The translations under genes were made by a program, and so were the position numbers. The notes under the pieces are model-generated. The model saw only the letters and a program-made list of their open reading frames with translations, was not told the origin of the DNA and did no database searches. From positions 124,001 through 188,000 of the forward strand of contig NZ_FOEP01000005.1 in assembly GCF_900110775.1 (NCBI RefSeq): a stretch of 64,000 bases of DNA, in the 5' to 3' direction. The DNA comes from Thalassovita taeanensis. Lineage in GTDB: Bacteria; Pseudomonadota; Alphaproteobacteria; Rhodobacterales; Rhodobacteraceae. The stretch's first letter is position 1. Each line of letters opens with the position of its first letter. Below are positions 33,930-43,123 of the stretch, in pieces.

Positions 33930-35192
33930 TCACAACGCGCGCCAGCCGATATCTCGGCGGCAAAACCCCTGTGGCCAGTCAACCTTGTCGACCATCGCAT
34001 AGGCGCGCTTTTGCGCTTCGGCCAATGTTGCGCCGCGCGCGGTGATATTCAGAACCCGCCCGCCGTTGGCGACGATCTGACCGTCTTTTTCTAAGGTGCC
34101 GGCATGAAAACACATTTCAGAGCTTGTCTCGGGAAGGGCGTTCAGCCCCTTGATCTCGCTGCCCTTTTCATAGGCGCCGGGATAGCCATTTGCCGCCATC
34201 ACCACCGTCATCGCATGATCGTCAGCCCAGTTCACCCGCATTTCGGCCAGGCTGCCCTCGGCGGCAGCCTGCATCAGGTCCAGCGCTTGCGCGCCCAGAC
34301 GCATCATCAGCACCTGACATTCCGGATCGCCAAAGCGCACGTTATATTCAACCAGCCGCGGCTGGCCGTCCTTGATCATCAGCCCGACGTAAAGCACACC
34401 CTGATAGGGCATCCCGCGCGCGGCCATCACGTTCATTGTCGGAATGACGATTTCATCCATCGCCTTTTGCGCGATCTCGTCGGTCAAAACGGGTGCGGGC
34501 GAATAGGCCCCCATGCCGCCGGTGTTCGGACCGGTATCTCCGTCACCAACACGCTTGTGGTCCTGCGCGGTGCCGATCGGCAGCGCGTCCTTGCCATCAC
34601 AAAGCACGAAATAGGAGGCTTCTTCGCCCTCCATGAATTCTTCGATCACCACCTCGGCCCCGGCCGCGCCAAATTCGCCGCCAAACATGTCGTCCACGGC
34701 GTCCAAGGCTTCGGCCTCGGTCATGGCGACGATCACGCCTTTCCCTGCGGCCAGACCATCGGCCTTGACCACAATCGGCGCGCCCTGCTGCTGGATATAG
34801 GCCTTGGCGGCAGCGGCATCGGTGAAATGGCCATAGCCCGCGGTGGGGGCGTTCGCGGCGTCGCAAACCTCTTTGGTAAAGCTTTTGCTGGCCTCAAGCC
34901 GGGCCGCAGCCTCGGACGGGCCAAAGACCAGAACACCAGCCTCGCGCAGGCGGTCAGCGACACCGGCGGCCAAGGGTGCTTCGGGGCCGACGATCACGAA
35001 CTCGATGGCGTTCTCTTCGGCGAAATTGACCACCGCCGCACCGTTCAGGATATCCAGATCGGCACAATCGGCGATAGCGGCAATCCCGGCGTTGCCCGGT
35101 GCCACGATCAGCTTGTCGCATTTGGGGTTCTGCATTACCGCCCAGGCGATGCTGTGTTCACGCCCGCCGCTGCCGAGGATCAGGATATTCAT
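33930..35192 (-). CDS. purD: Phosphoribosylamine-glycine ligase
   Basis: A 420-residue ATP-grasp enzyme of purine synthesis joining glycine to phosphoribosylamine. N-terminal [21 protein letters not shown]-grasp motifs [17 protein letters not shown] and [13 protein letters not shown], and metal-binding [12 protein letters not shown]. The start at 35192 is supported by the perfect family N-terminus and a GGAGAGATGCGCC stretch upstream. It is divergent from xseA across 87 bases. Confidence 0.95.
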   Translation of the reverse strand: MNILILGSGGREHSIAWAVMQNPKCDKLIVAPGNAGIAAIADCADLDILNGAAVVNFAEENAIEFVIVGPEAPLAAGVADRLREAGVLVFGPSEAAARLEASKSFTKEVCDAANAPTAGYGHFTDAAAAKAYIQQQGAPIVVKADGLAAGKGVIVAMTEAEALDAVDDMFGGEFGAAGAEVVIEEFMEGEEASYFVLCDGKDALPIGTAQDHKRVGDGDTGPNTGGMGAYSPAPVLTDEIAQKAMDEIVIPTMNVMAARGMPYQGVLYVGLMIKDGQPRLVEYNVRFGDPECQVLMMRLGAQALDLMQAAAEGSLAEMRVNWADDHAMTVVMAANGYPGAYEKGSEIKGLNALPETSSEMCFHAGTLEKDGQIVANGGRVLNITARGATLAEAQKRAYAMVDKVDWPQGFCRRDIGWRAL

Positions 35193-35279
35193 GGCGCATC
35201 TCTCCGCTTGTCGCTTGGCCTTGGTTTCATGGCGTTCTAAGGTGCCCGAACCGCAGACACAAGATAGGCCAAGCCCCCG

Positions 35280-36821
35280 ATGTCCGATCTGATTGACGAT
35301 GACGCCTCTGGCGTGAACGCCCCGGAATTTACTGTGACCGAGTTGTCGGGCGCGGTGAAGCGTCTGATCGAGGGCGAGTTTTCGCATGTGCGGATCCGGG
35401 GCGAGGTTGGACGCGTGTCTATGCCGCGCTCGGGGCATATGTATCTGGACCTGAAAGACGACCGTTCGGTGATTTCCGGGGTGATCTGGAAAGGCGTGGC
35501 GGGGCGCTTGGCGACCCTGCCCGAAGAGGGGATGGAGGTCATTGCAACCGGGCGGCTGACCACCTTTCCAGGGCAGTCAAAATATCAGATCGTGATCGAG
35601 GATATCAAGCCCGCAGGCGCCGGTGCCCTGATGGCGATGCTCGAAAAACGCAAGGCGGCGCTGGCGGCAGAAGGGCTGTTTGACGCCACGCGTAAGCAAG
35701 AGCTACCCTATCTGCCCGAAGTGATCGGCGTTGTGACGTCGCCCTCGGGGGCGGTAATCCGCGATATTTTGCACCGGTTGCGCGACCGCTTTCCGCGCAA
35801 GGTGCTGATCTGGCCTGTGGCGGTGCAGGGCACGGCCTGCGCGGCAGAGGTGGCGAATGCGATTCGCGGCTTCAATGCGATGACAACGGGCGGCGCGATG
35901 CCCCGGCCCGATCTGATCATCGTGGCGCGCGGTGGCGGCTCGATCGAGGATCTGTGGGGCTTCAACGAAGAGGTGGTCGTGCGCGCGGCGGCAGAATCCG
36001 AGATACCGCTTATTTCAGCGGTTGGGCACGAGACCGATACCACGCTGATCGACTATGCCGCCGATATGCGCGCGCCGACACCAACGGCGGCGGCAGAGCT
36101 GGCCGTGCCGGTGCGGATGGAACTACTGGGCTGGTTGGAAACTCAATCGGCACGCCTTACACGGGCGCTGACGCAGGGGGTGGGCCAACGTGGCCAGCGC
36201 CTACGTGACTTGTCGCGCGCATTGCCACGGGCCGATGCCCTGCTGGATGGGCCGCGCCAGCGGCTGGATGGCTGGGGCGAGCGTTTGCCGCAGGCCTTGA
36301 CCCGGTCGGTGCAGTTGCGCCGGGTGCGGCTGTCCGACACCTCAGGCGCGCTCCGCCCGGCCATGCTGCGCCGCGGGCTTGAGGCCGACAAGCGGCGCCT
36401 GAGCGCGACAGCGCCGCGCTTGCCCACCGGGCTGCAACGGGTGGTGGATGCCCGGCGCGAAGCACTTGGACGCCGGGCAGATCGGTTGAGCATCGCGCCG
36501 CTGAAGGCTGATCTGAAACGAAAGTCCGATGATCTGCTTCGGCTGTCGCTGCGTCTGTCGGATGCCGGCGGGCGACAGATCGACAACTGGAGCAAACAGA
36601 TCGAAGCGCTTGAGCGCTTGCGCGAAACGCTGGGCTATAAGGCAACCCTGCAGCGCGGTTATGCCGTTGTACGCGGCGATGGCGATGTTGTGACCTCGAA
36701 AAAATCCGCAGCTCAGGCCGCATCGCTCGAGATTGAGTTCGCCGATGGCCGCCTGACGCTGGGCGGCAAACCCCCACGCAAAAAGCCGAAAGATACGCCT
36801 GAACAAGGAAGCCTGCTTTGA
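35280..36821 (+). CDS. xseA: Exodeoxyribonuclease VII large subunit
   Basis: A 513-residue nuclease subunit: an N-terminal OB-fold ([20 protein letters not shown]), a catalytic domain with [33 protein letters not shown] and [20 protein letters not shown], a long coiled-coil region (about 290-440), and a small C-terminal domain (TLQRGYAVV). It degrades single-stranded DNA with XseB, which is not encoded here. It ends 8 bases before the palindromic repeat copy 2. Confidence 0.94.
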   Translation: MSDLIDDDASGVNAPEFTVTELSGAVKRLIEGEFSHVRIRGEVGRVSMPRSGHMYLDLKDDRSVISGVIWKGVAGRLATLPEEGMEVIATGRLTTFPGQSKYQIVIEDIKPAGAGALMAMLEKRKAALAAEGLFDATRKQELPYLPEVIGVVTSPSGAVIRDILHRLRDRFPRKVLIWPVAVQGTACAAEVANAIRGFNAMTTGGAMPRPDLIIVARGGGSIEDLWGFNEEVVVRAAAESEIPLISAVGHETDTTLIDYAADMRAPTPTAAAELAVPVRMELLGWLETQSARLTRALTQGVGQRGQRLRDLSRALPRADALLDGPRQRLDGWGERLPQALTRSVQLRRVRLSDTSGALRPAMLRRGLEADKRRLSATAPRLPTGLQRVVDARREALGRRADRLSIAPLKADLKRKSDDLLRLSLRLSDAGGRQIDNWSKQIEALERLRETLGYKATLQRGYAVVRGDGDVVTSKKSAAQAASLEIEFADGRLTLGGKPPRKKPKDTPEQGSLL

Positions 36822-36828
36822 TCCGGGC

Positions 36829-36918
36829 TTCTTTCTGATCAAAATACTCACGGGGGTGAATTGGCCAAAGGCCAAGAGGGGGCCGTCAGCCCCCTTTGCC
36901 GCCGCCCGCCGCAGGCGC
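36829..36918 (-). repeat. Palindromic intergenic repeat, copy 2
   Basis: Read on the minus strand this block matches copy 1 (5875-5964) along almost its full length. It includes the GC-rich arm, GGGGGC-TGACG-GCCCCC and TTGGCC-TTT-GGCCAA hairpins, and the ending GTGAGTATTTTGATCAGAAAG. It again lies between convergent genes (xseA ending at 36821 and the alkB-like gene ending at 36886) and encodes the last codons (AAGGGKGG) and stop of the latter. Confidence 0.8.
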
Positions 36919-37935
36919 CATGACGGCAACAGTCCGGGGATCCATCAGCCTGCGCCAAAGCCCGGGCCACAGCGCGATCACCGCCATTACCGGCAATGAA
37001 TGCGGCAGAATGGGCATCGTTGCCTCCAACTGCAGCGCTGGATAGGGCCGCGTCGGGTGCATGTGGTGATCGGAATGACGCGGCGCATTCAGCATCATTG
37101 CGCTGGAAAACCAGTGTGGTGTGTTCCATGAATGTTGCGGGCCGACAGGTTCAGGGCGACCATCTTCCCGCAGGGGGCGGCGCAACCCATAGTGCTGCAC
37201 ATAGTCCGACAGCAGCATCTGAAGCTGCGCATAGGTGGCAACCGCCAAAACCGCGATCACGCCCGGTGCGCGCGCCAAAACAAATGCCGCCGCAAGCGTC
37301 GCTACCGCGCCACCGATATACCCGGCATAGGGGTGGCTCCAGGCGGGCGGCGGCGGGGACAGTCGCCCACGCATCCGGGTTTCCGCCTGCCATCCTGCCC
37401 GAAACGCACCGATCCACGAACGCCGGGCAAAGCGCCAGAAGCCCTCGCCAAGTCGAGCCGAGCTTGGGTCCTGATCTGTGGCCACATGAATATGATGGAC
37501 CTTCGGGTGCGCCGAGGCATGATGGCCGATCAGTAGCGTGATATAAACCATCTTCCCCAAGCCCCGCAGCCAGCGATTGCTGCGGTGGATCAGCTCATGC
37601 GCGTTTGGATGCGCAACTTGGCCGAAGAACAGCCCGTATCCCACCCAAAGCCCAATCCTTTCCCACGCCGACAGGGCACTTGCCCCACTGAGAGACCAGA
37701 CCGCCAGCCCCAGAAGCGGCAAGTGCAGTAGGCCCAGCATCACCGACAGCCCGTCCCCGCTAGGAAATTCAGCCCTTGAGGCAGTCTGCGCCACGACCTT
37801 TTCCCCCAGCCGGTCCATCGCAAAGACAAAGACGGTGATGAACAGAACCGCCAAACCGATCCAGATCCCACCCCAGACGCTGCCCAATGCCAGCAACAAC
37901 GCAGGTGTCAGGGTTGCGAGGGAAAAAAGCAGCAT
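36886..37935 (-). CDS. AlkB-like alkane 1-monooxygenase family protein
   Basis: A 349-residue integral membrane di-iron protein with several transmembrane helices in the first 100 residues. The histidine motifs are NAHELIHRSN (about 111-120), GHHASAHPKVHHIH (about 137-150) and NAPRHSDHHMHP (about 283-294), with DYVQHYGL in place of the classic NYIEHYGL. This matches the AlkB/xylene monooxygenase family. The substrate could be alkanes or another lipid. A rubredoxin partner is not adjacent. The C-terminal Gly-rich end is encoded by the repeat. The 163 bases upstream, before the next gene, hold no gene I can support. Confidence 0.85.
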   Translation of the reverse strand: MLLFSLATLTPALLLALGSVWGGIWIGLAVLFITVFVFAMDRLGEKVVAQTASRAEFPSGDGLSVMLGLLHLPLLGLAVWSLSGASALSAWERIGLWVGYGLFFGQVAHPNAHELIHRSNRWLRGLGKMVYITLLIGHHASAHPKVHHIHVATDQDPSSARLGEGFWRFARRSWIGAFRAGWQAETRMRGRLSPPPPAWSHPYAGYIGGAVATLAAAFVLARAPGVIAVLAVATYAQLQMLLSDYVQHYGLRRPLREDGRPEPVGPQHSWNTPHWFSSAMMLNAPRHSDHHMHPTRPYPALQLEATMPILPHSLPVMAVIALWPGLWRRLMDPRTVAVMAPAAGGGKGG

Positions 37936-38098
37936 TCTAGGCCTCGTGTGGATTTATCTTCGGGCAGATCAGGCGAAAGATCGGCAGGCTCTGCATGGGA
38001 TTTTGATCGTGTGCGTTTACGCGTCGATTTATCGTGAAAGTGAAATTTCGCGAGTGGATTTCGAGAGGGTGGTGCGATTTTCGACGGAAAAAGACAAG

Positions 38099-38488
38099 TC
38101 AAACCCCGACATCTGGGCCCAGGCACACCATCGGCTCATCCGACTTCCCGACCTCATAGAGCACAGTTTGCGAGGGATCGTTCTCGAACCGGGCAACAAG
38201 CCCCTCGGCGCTTTCAAAGAAGCTCCAGCATTGCGGGTCGGGGTTGTCTTCATAGACAAAGCAGATCTGGTCATTGCTCTCAAACCACTGGCCTTCCTTG
38301 CATTTGCCATCCAGAAAGGACCACCGCACGCGCTTGCCGTCCAGATATTCTTCTCCACCATAGGGTTGGCTGTCTTCGGCATAGTAAAAGGTCTTGCCAC
38401 GGGTATAGCTGTCGAATTCGGTCGCGGTCATCGCCTGCTGCGCCTGAGCCGGGACCGCAAGAAATAGAAGTGGAACAAAATGTTTCAT
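38099..38488 (-). CDS. Small exported protein, unknown function
   Basis: A 129-residue protein with a clear signal peptide (MKHFVPLLFLAVPAQAQQ, cleavage after AQA). The mature part, MTATEFDSYTRGKTFYYAED with GGEEYLDGKRVRWSFLDGKC and CFVYEDNPDPQCW, has three or four Cys that could form disulfides. It resembles small conserved periplasmic proteins of Rhodobacterales without an assigned function. It stands alone, divergent from the lysoplasmalogenase-like gene. Confidence 0.72.
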   Translation of the reverse strand: MKHFVPLLFLAVPAQAQQAMTATEFDSYTRGKTFYYAEDSQPYGGEEYLDGKRVRWSFLDGKCKEGQWFESNDQICFVYEDNPDPQCWSFFESAEGLVARFENDPSQTVLYEVGKSDEPMVCLGPDVGV

Positions 38489-38609
38489 AAGATCATCTTG
38501 GCCGGGGGCGGGCGCATCGCCAAGCCCCGATTTCCTTACTGGCGGAAATCCCCGCTGCAAGGGGGCACCGCAGGCGGCGGACTGCGGAAAAAATGGGAGA
38601 AGCCCCGAT

Positions 38610-39257
38610 ATGCATGACGAACTGCTGATCTTCGCTTTGGCTGGGCTGGCCTGTGCCTGCCTGTATTGGGGCGTTTATTGCTGGCGCGGGCCAAGCTGGG
38701 GCAAGACCATAATCAAAACAGCAGCGATCGCGCTGCCTGCTCTTGGTGTGACGTTGGTCGGGGCACCGTGGCTTGCGGTTGCCGGGCTTTGGGCCTGTGT
38801 GCTGGGTGATTATCTTTTGTCGCGGCCCGGAGAAGCCACGCTGAAAGCGGGGATCGGGGCGTTTGCGCTTGGGCATGTGCTGTATGTGGTGGCGTTTCTG
38901 GCCAGTTTTGGCTGGGGCGCGGGACCGGACGGGGTGACTGTTGGCGTAGTGGCTTCGCTGGTGTTGCTGGGGCTGTCGACCGAGATCTGGCTGACGTCGC
39001 GCACGGGCGGGCTTCGTGCTGCGGTGCGCGTCTATGTCGGGCTGATCCTGACGATGGGCGCGGTGGCTGCGTTGCCGTCGATGCCGCGTGAAACGCTTCT
39101 GGTTGGGGCGCTGCTGTTCATTGCCTCTGACCTGATCTTGTCGCTGGACCTGTTCGTTCTGGCCGGAGGCTGGTTTCATCGGCTGACGCCCTTCTTAATC
39201 TGGCCGCTTTATGTCGTCGCACAAGTCTTTATCATAACTGGATTTATCCGGATCTAG
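38610..39257 (+). CDS. Lysoplasmalogenase-like YhhN-family membrane protein
   Basis: A 215-residue protein with about eight hydrophobic segments. The YhhN/TMEM86 signature residues are present: an acidic GDYLLSRPG after the third helix and FIASDLILSLDLFV near the end. Characterised members hydrolyse the vinyl ether bond of lysoplasmalogens. Whether this organism has such lipids is unknown, so the enzymatic name is a family-level call. Confidence 0.82.
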   Translation: MHDELLIFALAGLACACLYWGVYCWRGPSWGKTIIKTAAIALPALGVTLVGAPWLAVAGLWACVLGDYLLSRPGEATLKAGIGAFALGHVLYVVAFLASFGWGAGPDGVTVGVVASLVLLGLSTEIWLTSRTGGLRAAVRVYVGLILTMGAVAALPSMPRETLLVGALLFIASDLILSLDLFVLAGGWFHRLTPFLIWPLYVVAQVFIITGFIRI

Positions 39258-39358
39258 TGAGGGTCGTGGCGCAGAGTTGTCCACAGGCAAATCCGCAACG
39301 GGGCTTTCCACTGCCGGAAAGAATGTCTAGGTGAGGTCAAACACCTGCGGAGGGCCGT

Positions 39359-40408
39359 ATGTCTTTTTTCGGCAAGCTCAAACAACGACTGACCAAATCA
39401 TCCTCGAAGTTGGGGGAAGGTCTGGATTCGATTGTCGACGAGGGCGGCCAAGCCGTTGTCGATGCCCCCGCTGAGTCGGTCGTGGCGGATGAGCCGACCC
39501 AAACCGAGCCCGCACAAGCCAAGCCGGGAATTCTGGGGCGTCTGGTCGGGCGGACAGATGCGGCACCAGTGGTGCGCCGTGCGCTGGACGACGAGATGCT
39601 GGAGCAGCTGGAAGAGCTGCTGATCTCGGCTGACATGGGCGTGGATACGGCGCTGCGGGTTACCGCAAATATCGCCGAAGGCCGGTTTGGCCGCAAGCTG
39701 TCGGTGGAAGAGATCAAGGGGCTGCTGGCGGCGGAAATCGCCCGCATCATGGAGCCGGTGGCGCGCCCCCTGCCGATCTATCCCAAGGTGCCGCAAGTGG
39801 TGCTGGTGGTTGGGGTGAACGGCTCGGGCAAGACGACGACGATCGGTAAGCTGGCAAGCCAGTTCCGCGCGGCCGGTAAATCAGTGATCATTGCGGCGGG
39901 CGATACATTTCGCGCGGCGGCAGTAGAGCAGTTGCAGGTCTGGGGCGAACGGGCGGGGGTGCCGGTTCTGACCGCGCCCGAAGGCTCGGACCCGGCCAGT
40001 CTGGCGTTCGATGCGATGACCAAGGCCGAGGCCGAGGGCGCCGATCTGTTGCTGATCGATACCGCAGGACGGTTGCAGAACCGTGCCGACCTGATGGAGG
40101 AGTTGGCCAAGATCGTGCGCGTGATCCGCAAGAAAGATCCCAGCGCACCACACAATACTTTGCTTGTGCTGGATGCGACCACGGGGCAGAACGCCCTGAG
40201 TCAGGTTGAAACCTTCCGCAAGCTGGCGGATGTGTCCGGGCTGATCATGACGAAACTGGATGGCACGGCCAAGGGCGGTGTGTTGGTGGCATTGGCGGAC
40301 AAATTCGGCCTGCCGATCCATGCCATCGGGGTAGGCGAGCAGATCGACGATCTGCAAGCCTTTGACCCGGAAGAATTTGCAAAGGCGCTGACGGGTCTGG
40401 ATGCTTGA
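39359..40408 (+). CDS. ftsY: Signal recognition particle receptor FtsY
   Basis: A 349-residue SRP-type GTPase. A short acidic A region (residues about 10-60) precedes the N domain (DEMLEQLEELLISADMGVDT) and the G domain: GVNGSGKTTTIGKLA (P-loop), AAGDTFRAAAVEQL, LLIDTAGRLQNRADL, and TKLDGTAKGGVLVALADKF. It targets ribosomes to the inner membrane. It overlaps the next gene by 8 bases and starts a four-gene run on the same strand. Confidence 0.95.
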   Translation: MSFFGKLKQRLTKSSSKLGEGLDSIVDEGGQAVVDAPAESVVADEPTQTEPAQAKPGILGRLVGRTDAAPVVRRALDDEMLEQLEELLISADMGVDTALRVTANIAEGRFGRKLSVEEIKGLLAAEIARIMEPVARPLPIYPKVPQVVLVVGVNGSGKTTTIGKLASQFRAAGKSVIIAAGDTFRAAAVEQLQVWGERAGVPVLTAPEGSDPASLAFDAMTKAEAEGADLLLIDTAGRLQNRADLMEELAKIVRVIRKKDPSAPHNTLLVLDATTGQNALSQVETFRKLADVSGLIMTKLDGTAKGGVLVALADKFGLPIHAIGVGEQIDDLQAFDPEEFAKALTGLDA

Positions 40409-40835
40409 AATACATGAAACACTGAGCGGCGATCTCGGATGGGATGACGTGTCGCTCTATGCGGTTGTGGATGATCTTCTGTGGTCGGATCGCCTTGGCG
40501 TGACCCCGGCGGATGAAATCTGGCCGGACGGGCGGATACTTTATGCCGAATGCGTCGTTTCCGACGGCGGCGAGGTTGTCGGGCTTGGGCGGCTGGTGTG
40601 GGACATGCACATTGAGGGCGCGGTGCCAACCATTCACGATCTGTGCCTGCGCCCGAAGTATCGCACGCCCTTCGTGATTGACACGATGGAGTCGGTCCTG
40701 ATCGATTATTACGCCGAAGAGGCGGCAGGCGGCGAGGTGGTTCTGGGCTATGACGGGCGCGAGATCGACATCTCGGAACGGGTCGAGCGGTTGCGCGACC
40801 TCGCCCTTGGCTATGCCGAGCAGCGCGTCATATGA
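40401..40835 (+). CDS. Unknown protein, possibly GNAT-like fold
   Basis: A 144-residue acidic cytosolic protein. The central part (GEVVGLGRLVWDMHIEGAVP, then TIHDLCLRPKYRTPFVIDTM) follows the pattern of the acetyl-CoA-binding core of GNAT acetyltransferases: a strand with Gly, an IHDL strand, and a P.YR turn before a helix. The usual R/Q-x-x-G-x-G/A loop is replaced by RTPFVID, so acetyl-CoA binding is doubtful. It overlaps ftsY at its start and the EamA gene at its end (4-base ATGA), so it is firmly part of this operon. Confidence 0.6.
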   Translation: MLEIHETLSGDLGWDDVSLYAVVDDLLWSDRLGVTPADEIWPDGRILYAECVVSDGGEVVGLGRLVWDMHIEGAVPTIHDLCLRPKYRTPFVIDTMESVLIDYYAEEAAGGEVVLGYDGREIDISERVERLRDLALGYAEQRVI

Positions 40836-41734
40836 CCGCTTGGCTGGCCGGATTGGAGGGGACGGCCGCCGGACATCAGCTGGCAATGTATCTGGCGCTT
40901 CTGGCGGCGTTTCTGCACGCGGTTTTCGGCGCGTTGCAGAAGGGGCGGCATGATCCCTGGCTGACGCGCGGGTCGGTTGATCTGTTCAACTCACTGCTGG
41001 CCCTGCCGTTTGTGCTTTTTGTCGTGCCCTTTCCCGAGCCGCATATGTGGCCCATCTTTGCCACCGTCTTTGCAATCCATATGTGCTATAAGCTGTTGCA
41101 GGCGCAGGCTTATACCAAAGGCGCCTATACGGTTGTGTACCCTGTCGTGCGGGGCACCGGGCCGTTTTTCACCGTGATCGGTGCCTATCTGTTGTTTGGC
41201 GAGGTGTTTACTTGGGTGCAATGGGGCGGCGTGGCCGTGCTGTTGGCGGGGATTTTCGGTCTGGCGCTGTACAACATGATGTATCTCGAGCTGAACCGCG
41301 ACACGCTGGGGGTGGCGATGCTGCTGGCAGTGGCGACCGGTCTGTTTGTGGCGCTCTATACGACCTATGACGCGTATGGCATCCGCGCCTCGACCAATCC
41401 GTTCACCTTTCTGGCGTGGTTCTTTCTGTTCGAGGGGCTGGTGATGCCGCTCTTCGCCTTCCTGCGCTGGCGCAGTATGTTCAACCCGCCCGACGCCCTG
41501 CCGTTGCTGGCGCGTGGGGCGATTGGGTCGGTGGTGGCATTTTTCAGCTTTGGCTCCGTCATGATGGCCACCCGGCTGGATAAGGTGGGCGAAGCGGCCG
41601 TGTTGCGCGAAACGTCGACCGTTTTTGCGGCGCTGATCGGCTGGCTTGTGCTGAAAGAGACGGTTGGACCACGCCGGATTGCGCTGATGACCTTGATCGC
41701 CATCGGAGCAGTCATAGTTGAGATGGGAGGCTAG
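40832..41734 (+). CDS. EamA-family transporter
   Basis: A 300-residue protein with about ten membrane segments. It starts TAWLAGLEGTAAGHQLAMYL and contains two EamA repeats (YVVYPVVRGTGP-type turn at TVVYPVVRGTGPFFTVIGAY; VGEAAVLRETSTVFAALIGW). Substrate unknown. It overlaps the preceding gene by 4 bases and is 9 bases from yciB. Confidence 0.85.
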   Translation: MTAWLAGLEGTAAGHQLAMYLALLAAFLHAVFGALQKGRHDPWLTRGSVDLFNSLLALPFVLFVVPFPEPHMWPIFATVFAIHMCYKLLQAQAYTKGAYTVVYPVVRGTGPFFTVIGAYLLFGEVFTWVQWGGVAVLLAGIFGLALYNMMYLELNRDTLGVAMLLAVATGLFVALYTTYDAYGIRASTNPFTFLAWFFLFEGLVMPLFAFLRWRSMFNPPDALPLLARGAIGSVVAFFSFGSVMMATRLDKVGEAAVLRETSTVFAALIGWLVLKETVGPRRIALMTLIAIGAVIVEMGG

Positions 41735-41743
41735 GAGGCAGGT

Positions 41744-42361
41744 ATGTCAGGCAAGACAATCAATCCGATATTGAAAACCGTGCTGGAGATCGGGCCGGTC
41801 GTGGTCTTCTTCGCTGCATATCTGTTGACGCGCGAGCGGATGTTCACGATTGGTGGCACCGAATACGAGGGGTTCATCCTTGTCACCGCCGGGTTTATTC
41901 CACTGATGATCCTGTCCACCGTGTTGTTGTGGAAACTGACCGGCAAGCTGTCGAAGATGCAGATCGTGACGCTGCTGCTGATCGTGGTATTTGGCGGGCT
42001 GTCGGTCTGGCTGAATGATGACCGGTTTTTCAAGATGAAGCCGACGCTGATCTATCTGTTGTTCGCCGGCGCACTTGGGATCGGGCTGTTGCGCGGCGAA
42101 AGCTATCTTCAGGATGTGATGGAGGGGGCCTTGCCGATCAGTCACGAGGGCTGGATGGTGCTGACCCGGCGGTTGGCGGGGTTCTTCTTTGCGCTGGCAC
42201 TGCTGAACGAGGCGATTTGGCGGACGCAAAGCACAGACACTTGGGTGTATTTCAAGACCTTCGGGCTGACGGCGGCGGTGTTCTTGTTTTTCATGACCCA
42301 AGGCGGCGTGCTCAAACGCTATAGCACCGAGGCCGAAGGCGGCGACAGCAAAGACGGCTGA
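41744..42361 (+). CDS. yciB: YciB/IspZ inner membrane-spanning protein
   Basis: A 205-residue protein with five or six membrane helices. LEIGPVVVFFAAYLL, the GGLSVWLNDDRFFKMKPTLIY region (conserved D..F.K.KPT) and NEAIWRTQSTDTWVYFK are diagnostic for the family. Older work called it a septation protein (IspZ); it is involved in envelope integrity. It is the last gene of the ftsY operon. An imperfect hairpin (AGGCGG...CCGCC) follows at 42361-42380 before the convergent GST gene. Confidence 0.93.
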   Translation: MSGKTINPILKTVLEIGPVVVFFAAYLLTRERMFTIGGTEYEGFILVTAGFIPLMILSTVLLWKLTGKLSKMQIVTLLLIVVFGGLSVWLNDDRFFKMKPTLIYLLFAGALGIGLLRGESYLQDVMEGALPISHEGWMVLTRRLAGFFFALALLNEAIWRTQSTDTWVYFKTFGLTAAVFLFFMTQGGVLKRYSTEAEGGDSKDG

Positions 42362-42391
42362 GGCGGCACTAAGGCCGCCCCGCCTAAGGTG

Positions 42392-43099
42392 TCACCCCTT
42401 CTGACCGAACAGCACCTTCTGCGCGTTCTTGTTGTCCTGAAGGTTGGCGCGCTTTTCGGCAGCCACGGCCTTGCCTTTTTGCACCGCGGGGCGCGCGCCG
42501 ACCAGATCAAGCCAGCGTTTCAGGTGCGGCTTGTCGTCCAGTGACTGTTCCTGCCCTTCCCAAAGGCACGCCCAGGGCCAGATCGCCATATCGGCGATGG
42601 AATAAAAATCCCCCGCAACATATTCGTTTTCCGCCAATTGCGTGTCCAGCACCCGGTGCAGGCGCCCCACCTCGTTGCGATAGCGGTCCTTGGCATAGGG
42701 CAGATCGTTCGGCGGCTCCATCGCGGGGGCGTATTTGAGAAAGTGATGCGCCTGACCCGCCATCGGACCCAGTCCGCCCATCTGCCACATCAGCCATTGA
42801 TCGACTGCAATCCGGTCCCGTTCGGTCGGGCCGCCGAATTGCCCGGTTTTACGGGCCAGATATTGCAGGATCGCGCCGGATTCGAAGATCGAGATCGGCG
42901 CGCCGTCCGGGCCATCGGGGTCGATGATCGCGGGCATCCGGTTGTTGGGGGCGATTTTCAGGAAATCGGGGTGAAACTGCTCACCTGCGCCGATATTGAT
43001 CAGGTGAAGGGCATAGGGCAGGCCCATTTCTTCCAGCGCGATGGAGATTTTCCATCCGTTGGGGGTCGGCCAGTAGAAAAGGTCAATCGGTGTGGTCAT
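42392..43099 (-). CDS. Glutathione S-transferase family protein (YfcG/Ure2-like)
   Basis: A 235-residue protein with an N-terminal thioredoxin-like domain (DLFYWPTPNGWKISIALEEM; the TPNG turn carries the catalytic Thr/Asn typical of YfcG/nu-class enzymes), NRMPAIIDPDG with cis-Pro, and FESGAILQYLARKTGQF. The helical C-terminal domain has the N-cap box region SIADMAIWPW. Members are disulfide-bond oxidoreductases with glutathione. It is 24 bases downstream of the alpha/beta hydrolase gene on the same strand. Confidence 0.88.
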   Translation of the reverse strand: MTTPIDLFYWPTPNGWKISIALEEMGLPYALHLINIGAGEQFHPDFLKIAPNNRMPAIIDPDGPDGAPISIFESGAILQYLARKTGQFGGPTERDRIAVDQWLMWQMGGLGPMAGQAHHFLKYAPAMEPPNDLPYAKDRYRNEVGRLHRVLDTQLAENEYVAGDFYSIADMAIWPWACLWEGQEQSLDDKPHLKRWLDLVGARPAVQKGKAVAAEKRANLQDNKNAQKVLFGQKG

Positions 43100-43123
43100 C
43101 TGCGCGCTCCATATTGGTCGCGC

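Noticed and set aside
39277-39285. TTGTCCACA, similar to a DnaA box, upstream of ftsY
   Set aside because: A single 9-mer with no clustered boxes, no AT-rich unwinding region and no replication genes nearby.
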